Of a stretch of 14,040 bases of DNA, positions 12,148 to 14,040 are shown in pieces. The stretch's first letter is position 1; every line of letters starts with the position of its first letter. The DNA lies in NCBI GenBank assembly GCA_022749905.1, contig JAKIWU010000020.1:1-14040 (forward strand). Reading direction: 5' to 3'. A model generated the notes under the pieces. The model worked only from the letters and a program-made list of their open reading frames with translations, searched no databases and had not been told where the DNA came from. The translations under genes and the position numbers were made by a program. This stretch comes from Thermoplasmata archaeon (GTDB taxonomy: Archaea > Thermoplasmatota > Thermoplasmata > Lutacidiplasmatales > UBA184).

Positions 12148-13707
12148 TTGAGCGACGCATCACCACGCGGAGCGCCCGACCCATCGACCCGCGCTCACGC
12201 GACGCTGGACGAGATCCGCACCACCGATGACATCGCGATCCCCACGGATCCCCTTGCGCGGGTGATCGGACAGGAAAAGGCGGTCGAGATCGCGCGCGTC
12301 GCTGCCTACCAACACCGGCACCTGCTCCTCGTCGGACCCCCCGGGATCGGGAAGTCGATGACCGCACAGGCTCTCGCGCTCCACCTCGACCGGCCGAAGA
12401 CCGAGATCCGGATCGTCCACAACCCCGAGAATCCCGAACGACCCTCGGTCGAGATCGCGAGCCGCGACGAGGTCACGCGCGAAAGTGAGGCGCATCGCGG
12501 CACGGAGGGGGACCTCATCACGCCCACCGAGGCGCCAGCGTCCGTGGCGGAGAGACTCGGCTACCGCTGCCCGCGCTGCAGCTTCTACTCGCATCCTCAG
12601 GACCGATACTGCCCGAGCTGCAGCAACCTGAAGCAGCTCATCCCCGGCGTGACCGGGAGCGGAAACCCGTTCCGCGATCTCGTCGGGGGGATCCTCGAAC
12701 TCACCGTGAGCCCTGGGGGCAATCCCACGGAATCGGTCCGGACCACGCGACTGCGGAACGGCGTCGAGGAGGTGGTCGCGTACGAGCGGTCCGGCGATCA
12801 CATCAAGGTTCTCGACCAACGCGCGCTCGAGCGGCGGCGTTCCCTGCAAAAGGAGAGCCCGAGGAAGGTCCTCGTCAAGCTCGACCGGACGCCGTTCGTG
12901 CTCGCGACCGGCGCGAGCGAGACCGAGCTCCTCGGGGACGTCCGGCACGATCCGTACGGGGGGCACCCCCAGCTCGGCACGCTACCGTACGAGCGGACGA
13001 TCCCCGGCGCGATTCACGAGGCGCACGAAGGCGTGCTGTTCATCGACGAGCTCCCCCACCTCGGTCACCTGCAGCGCCACATCCTCACGGCGATGCAGGA
13101 GAAGCGCTTCCCCATCACCGGCCGCAACCCACAATCCGGCGGCGCGGCCGTTCGCGTCGACAGCGTCCCGTGCGACTTCATCCTCGTCGCCGCGTCGAAC
13201 ATCCAGGACATTCACCACATCCTCTCCCCGCTCCGCTCGAGGATCGCGGGCGGCGGGTACGAGGTCCTCCTCGACACCACGATGCCGGACTCCGAGGCGA
13301 ACCGCATGCGGCTCGCCCAGTTCTGCGCGCAGGAGATCGCGACCGACGGTCGGATCCGCCCTGCGACGAAGGAGGCGGTTCTCGAGCTCATCGGCGAAGC
13401 ACGACGCCGCGCCGAAACCATGGATGGGCGGAGGAACGCCCTCACGCTCCGGCTCCGCGAGTTGGGCGGGCTCATCCGGACCGCCGGCGACCTCGCCTCC
13501 ATCTCGGGGAGCGACCTCCTCGAGGCCGCTCACGTGCGGGAGGCCAAGCACCGTGCCCGCTCGATCGAGGAGCAGATCACCACCACGTACGGCTCGCTCC
13601 AGGGTGGCCTGCGGCGCGACGTCACGGAGTCCCAACGCCAATCGATGGGCTACTACAACTGGACCGAGAACCCGAATCCCGGGAACTTCCAAGGTGGGTA
13701 CGGCTGA
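12148..13707 (+). CDS. LonB-like AAA+ ATPase with zinc ribbon and no protease domain
   Basis: The 519-residue protein follows archaeal LonB closely in its ATPase part: Walker A GPPGIGKS at 63-70, GDVRHDPY at 263-270, ERTIPGAIHEAHEGVLFIDE at 282-301 with Walker B, TAMQEKRFPITG at 314-325, PCDFILVAASN (sensor 1) at 341-351, the arginine-finger segment PLRSRI at 361-366 and a sensor-2 helix around 432-450. Two things differ. The insertion after Walker A, which in LonB carries the membrane anchor, here holds a zinc ribbon (Cys141, 144, 155, 158) and no hydrophobic segments. The protein ends after the ATPase alpha-helical domain, with a Tyr/Asn/Gly-rich tail instead of the Ser-Lys protease. It is thus predicted to be a soluble remodelling ATPase, function unknown. 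The TTG start is supported by the TATA-like box; an ATG eight bases earlier is out of frame and stops at once. Confidence 0.88.
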   Translation: MSDASPRGAPDPSTRAHATLDEIRTTDDIAIPTDPLARVIGQEKAVEIARVAAYQHRHLLLVGPPGIGKSMTAQALALHLDRPKTEIRIVHNPENPERPSVEIASRDEVTRESEAHRGTEGDLITPTEAPASVAERLGYRCPRCSFYSHPQDRYCPSCSNLKQLIPGVTGSGNPFRDLVGGILELTVSPGGNPTESVRTTRLRNGVEEVVAYERSGDHIKVLDQRALERRRSLQKESPRKVLVKLDRTPFVLATGASETELLGDVRHDPYGGHPQLGTLPYERTIPGAIHEAHEGVLFIDELPHLGHLQRHILTAMQEKRFPITGRNPQSGGAAVRVDSVPCDFILVAASNIQDIHHILSPLRSRIAGGGYEVLLDTTMPDSEANRMRLAQFCAQEIATDGRIRPATKEAVLELIGEARRRAETMDGRRNALTLRLRELGGLIRTAGDLASISGSDLLEAAHVREAKHRARSIEEQITTTYGSLQGGLRRDVTESQRQSMGYYNWTENPNPGNFQGGYG

Positions 13708-13733
13708 TCCGTTCCGCACGCCGCGGCCCGAAC

Positions 13734-13742
13734 CTCTAAGAA
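13734..13742 (+). promoter_or_regulatory. TATA-like box for tRNA-Val
   Basis: CTCTAAGAA, preceded by GAAC, is centred about 28 bases before the first tRNA base, the standard distance for an archaeal tRNA promoter. Confidence 0.45.
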
Positions 13743-13765
13743 GCGGACCCGCCTGCCCGCGCCGC

Positions 13766-13838
13766 GGGCGCGTAGTCTAGCGGTTATGACGTCACCCTGA
13801 CACGGTGAAGGTCGCCAGTTCAAATCTGGCCGCGCCCA
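13766..13838 (+). tRNA. tRNA-Val (anticodon GAC)
   Basis: A full cloverleaf can be drawn: acceptor GGGCGCG / CGCGCCC with discriminator A at 13838, D-arm GTCTAGCGGTTATGAC, anticodon stem TCACC / GGTGA with loop CTGACAC and anticodon GAC at 13799-13801, and T-arm GCCAG-TTCAAAT-CTGGC. It is 73 bases long, has no intron, and CCA is not encoded. It reads valine codons GTC and GTT. Confidence 0.97.
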
Positions 13839-13866
13839 TCGACAGACCTCGCGCGCGGATCCCGTC

Positions 13867-13891
13867 GGACGATTTCCCGAACGGGTCGTCC
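13867..13891. repeat. Hairpin after tRNA-Val
   Basis: GGACGA (13867-13872) pairs with TCGTCC (13886-13891) around an inner CCCG-AA-CGGG. It lies in the 95-base spacer between the tRNA and the next gene and may belong to tRNA 3'-end formation or termination. Confidence 0.3.
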
Positions 13892-13933
13892 CGCGGTCCA
13901 AGCGTTAAGGTCGGAACGAGGTGCGAGAGACGC

Positions 13934-14040
13934 ATGCCCGAGACCCGGGATTGGTCCCACATGCGAACGGCGGTGGAACGCCAGCTTCGCGAACGGTCCG
14001 GCAAGGACCTCGCCGGCTGGAAGCGTGCCGTCGAGAACGC
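13934..14040 (+). CDS. Start of an unidentified protein gene (cut by window end)
   Basis: Thirty-five codons are visible, beginning MPETRDWSHMRTAVERQLRE and continuing with a SGKDLAGWKRAVE segment. The GKxLxxWK pattern resembles the short helical DUF4287-type domain, but too little is present to decide. The ATG lies about 28 bases downstream of a TATA-like GCGTTAAGG (13902-13910), consistent with the nearly leaderless starts of pgk and the Lon-like gene. Confidence 0.55.
   Translation, partial: MPETRDWSHMRTAVERQLRERSGKDLAGWKRAVEN

Noticed and set aside
1..14040. CRISPR arrays, insertion sequences, phage genes, attachment sites
   Set aside because: No regularly spaced direct repeats, transposase or integrase frames, or long terminal repeats were seen; base composition looks even across the window.

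Overview
The window (about 14 kb, very GC-rich) looks like chromosome from a euryarchaeal archaeon. Pointers are the small subunit of archaeal DNA polymerase D (DP1), an archaeal-type DnaG, a LonB-related AAA ATPase, an Fe-S XPD-type helicase, a tRNA gene without encoded CCA, and AT-rich TATA-like boxes about 25-35 bases upstream of start codons in otherwise GC-rich DNA. A high-GC Thermoplasmatota lineage is my best guess, but that is inference from gene content and base composition.

Layout. 1-3390 (minus strand): a cluster led by a FixX-type ferredoxin, then an XPD/Rad3 helicase, then a GHMP sugar kinase that runs off the left edge; helicase and kinase overlap by GTGA. 3480-4845 (minus): malate dehydrogenase followed by an overlapping DUF1801 protein. 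4970-6400 (plus): two small overlapping coiled-coil proteins and a ketopantoate reductase. 6474-7655 (plus): phosphoglycerate kinase with its own promoter, ending tail-to-tail over the 3' end of a minus-strand CutA gene. 7555-9506 (minus): DP1 and CutA, coupled by a GTGA overlap. 9619-10296 (minus): a conserved-looking but unrecognised 225-residue protein with a clear TATA box. 10297-10707: a 411-base intergenic region with no convincing protein gene but rich in inverted repeats, including a rod-like fold about 146 nt long just downstream of a strong TATA box. 10708-12069 (plus): DnaG. 12148-13707 (plus): a LonB-like AAA ATPase with a zinc ribbon and no protease domain. 13766-13838: tRNA-Val(GAC). 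13934-end: the start of an unidentified gene.

The genes are mostly housekeeping: DNA replication and repair (DP1, XPD), RNA processing or priming (DnaG), central carbon metabolism (PGK, MDH), CoA synthesis (ketopantoate reductase) and electron transfer (FixX). There is no sign of mobile elements, CRISPR or phage.

The most interesting parts are the structured leader or small RNA upstream of dnaG with an overlapping alternative hairpin, the protease-less zinc-ribbon Lon-like ATPase, the helicase that has no ordinary start codon after the ferredoxin gene, and the arginine-rich CutA tail encoded antisense to the end of pgk.
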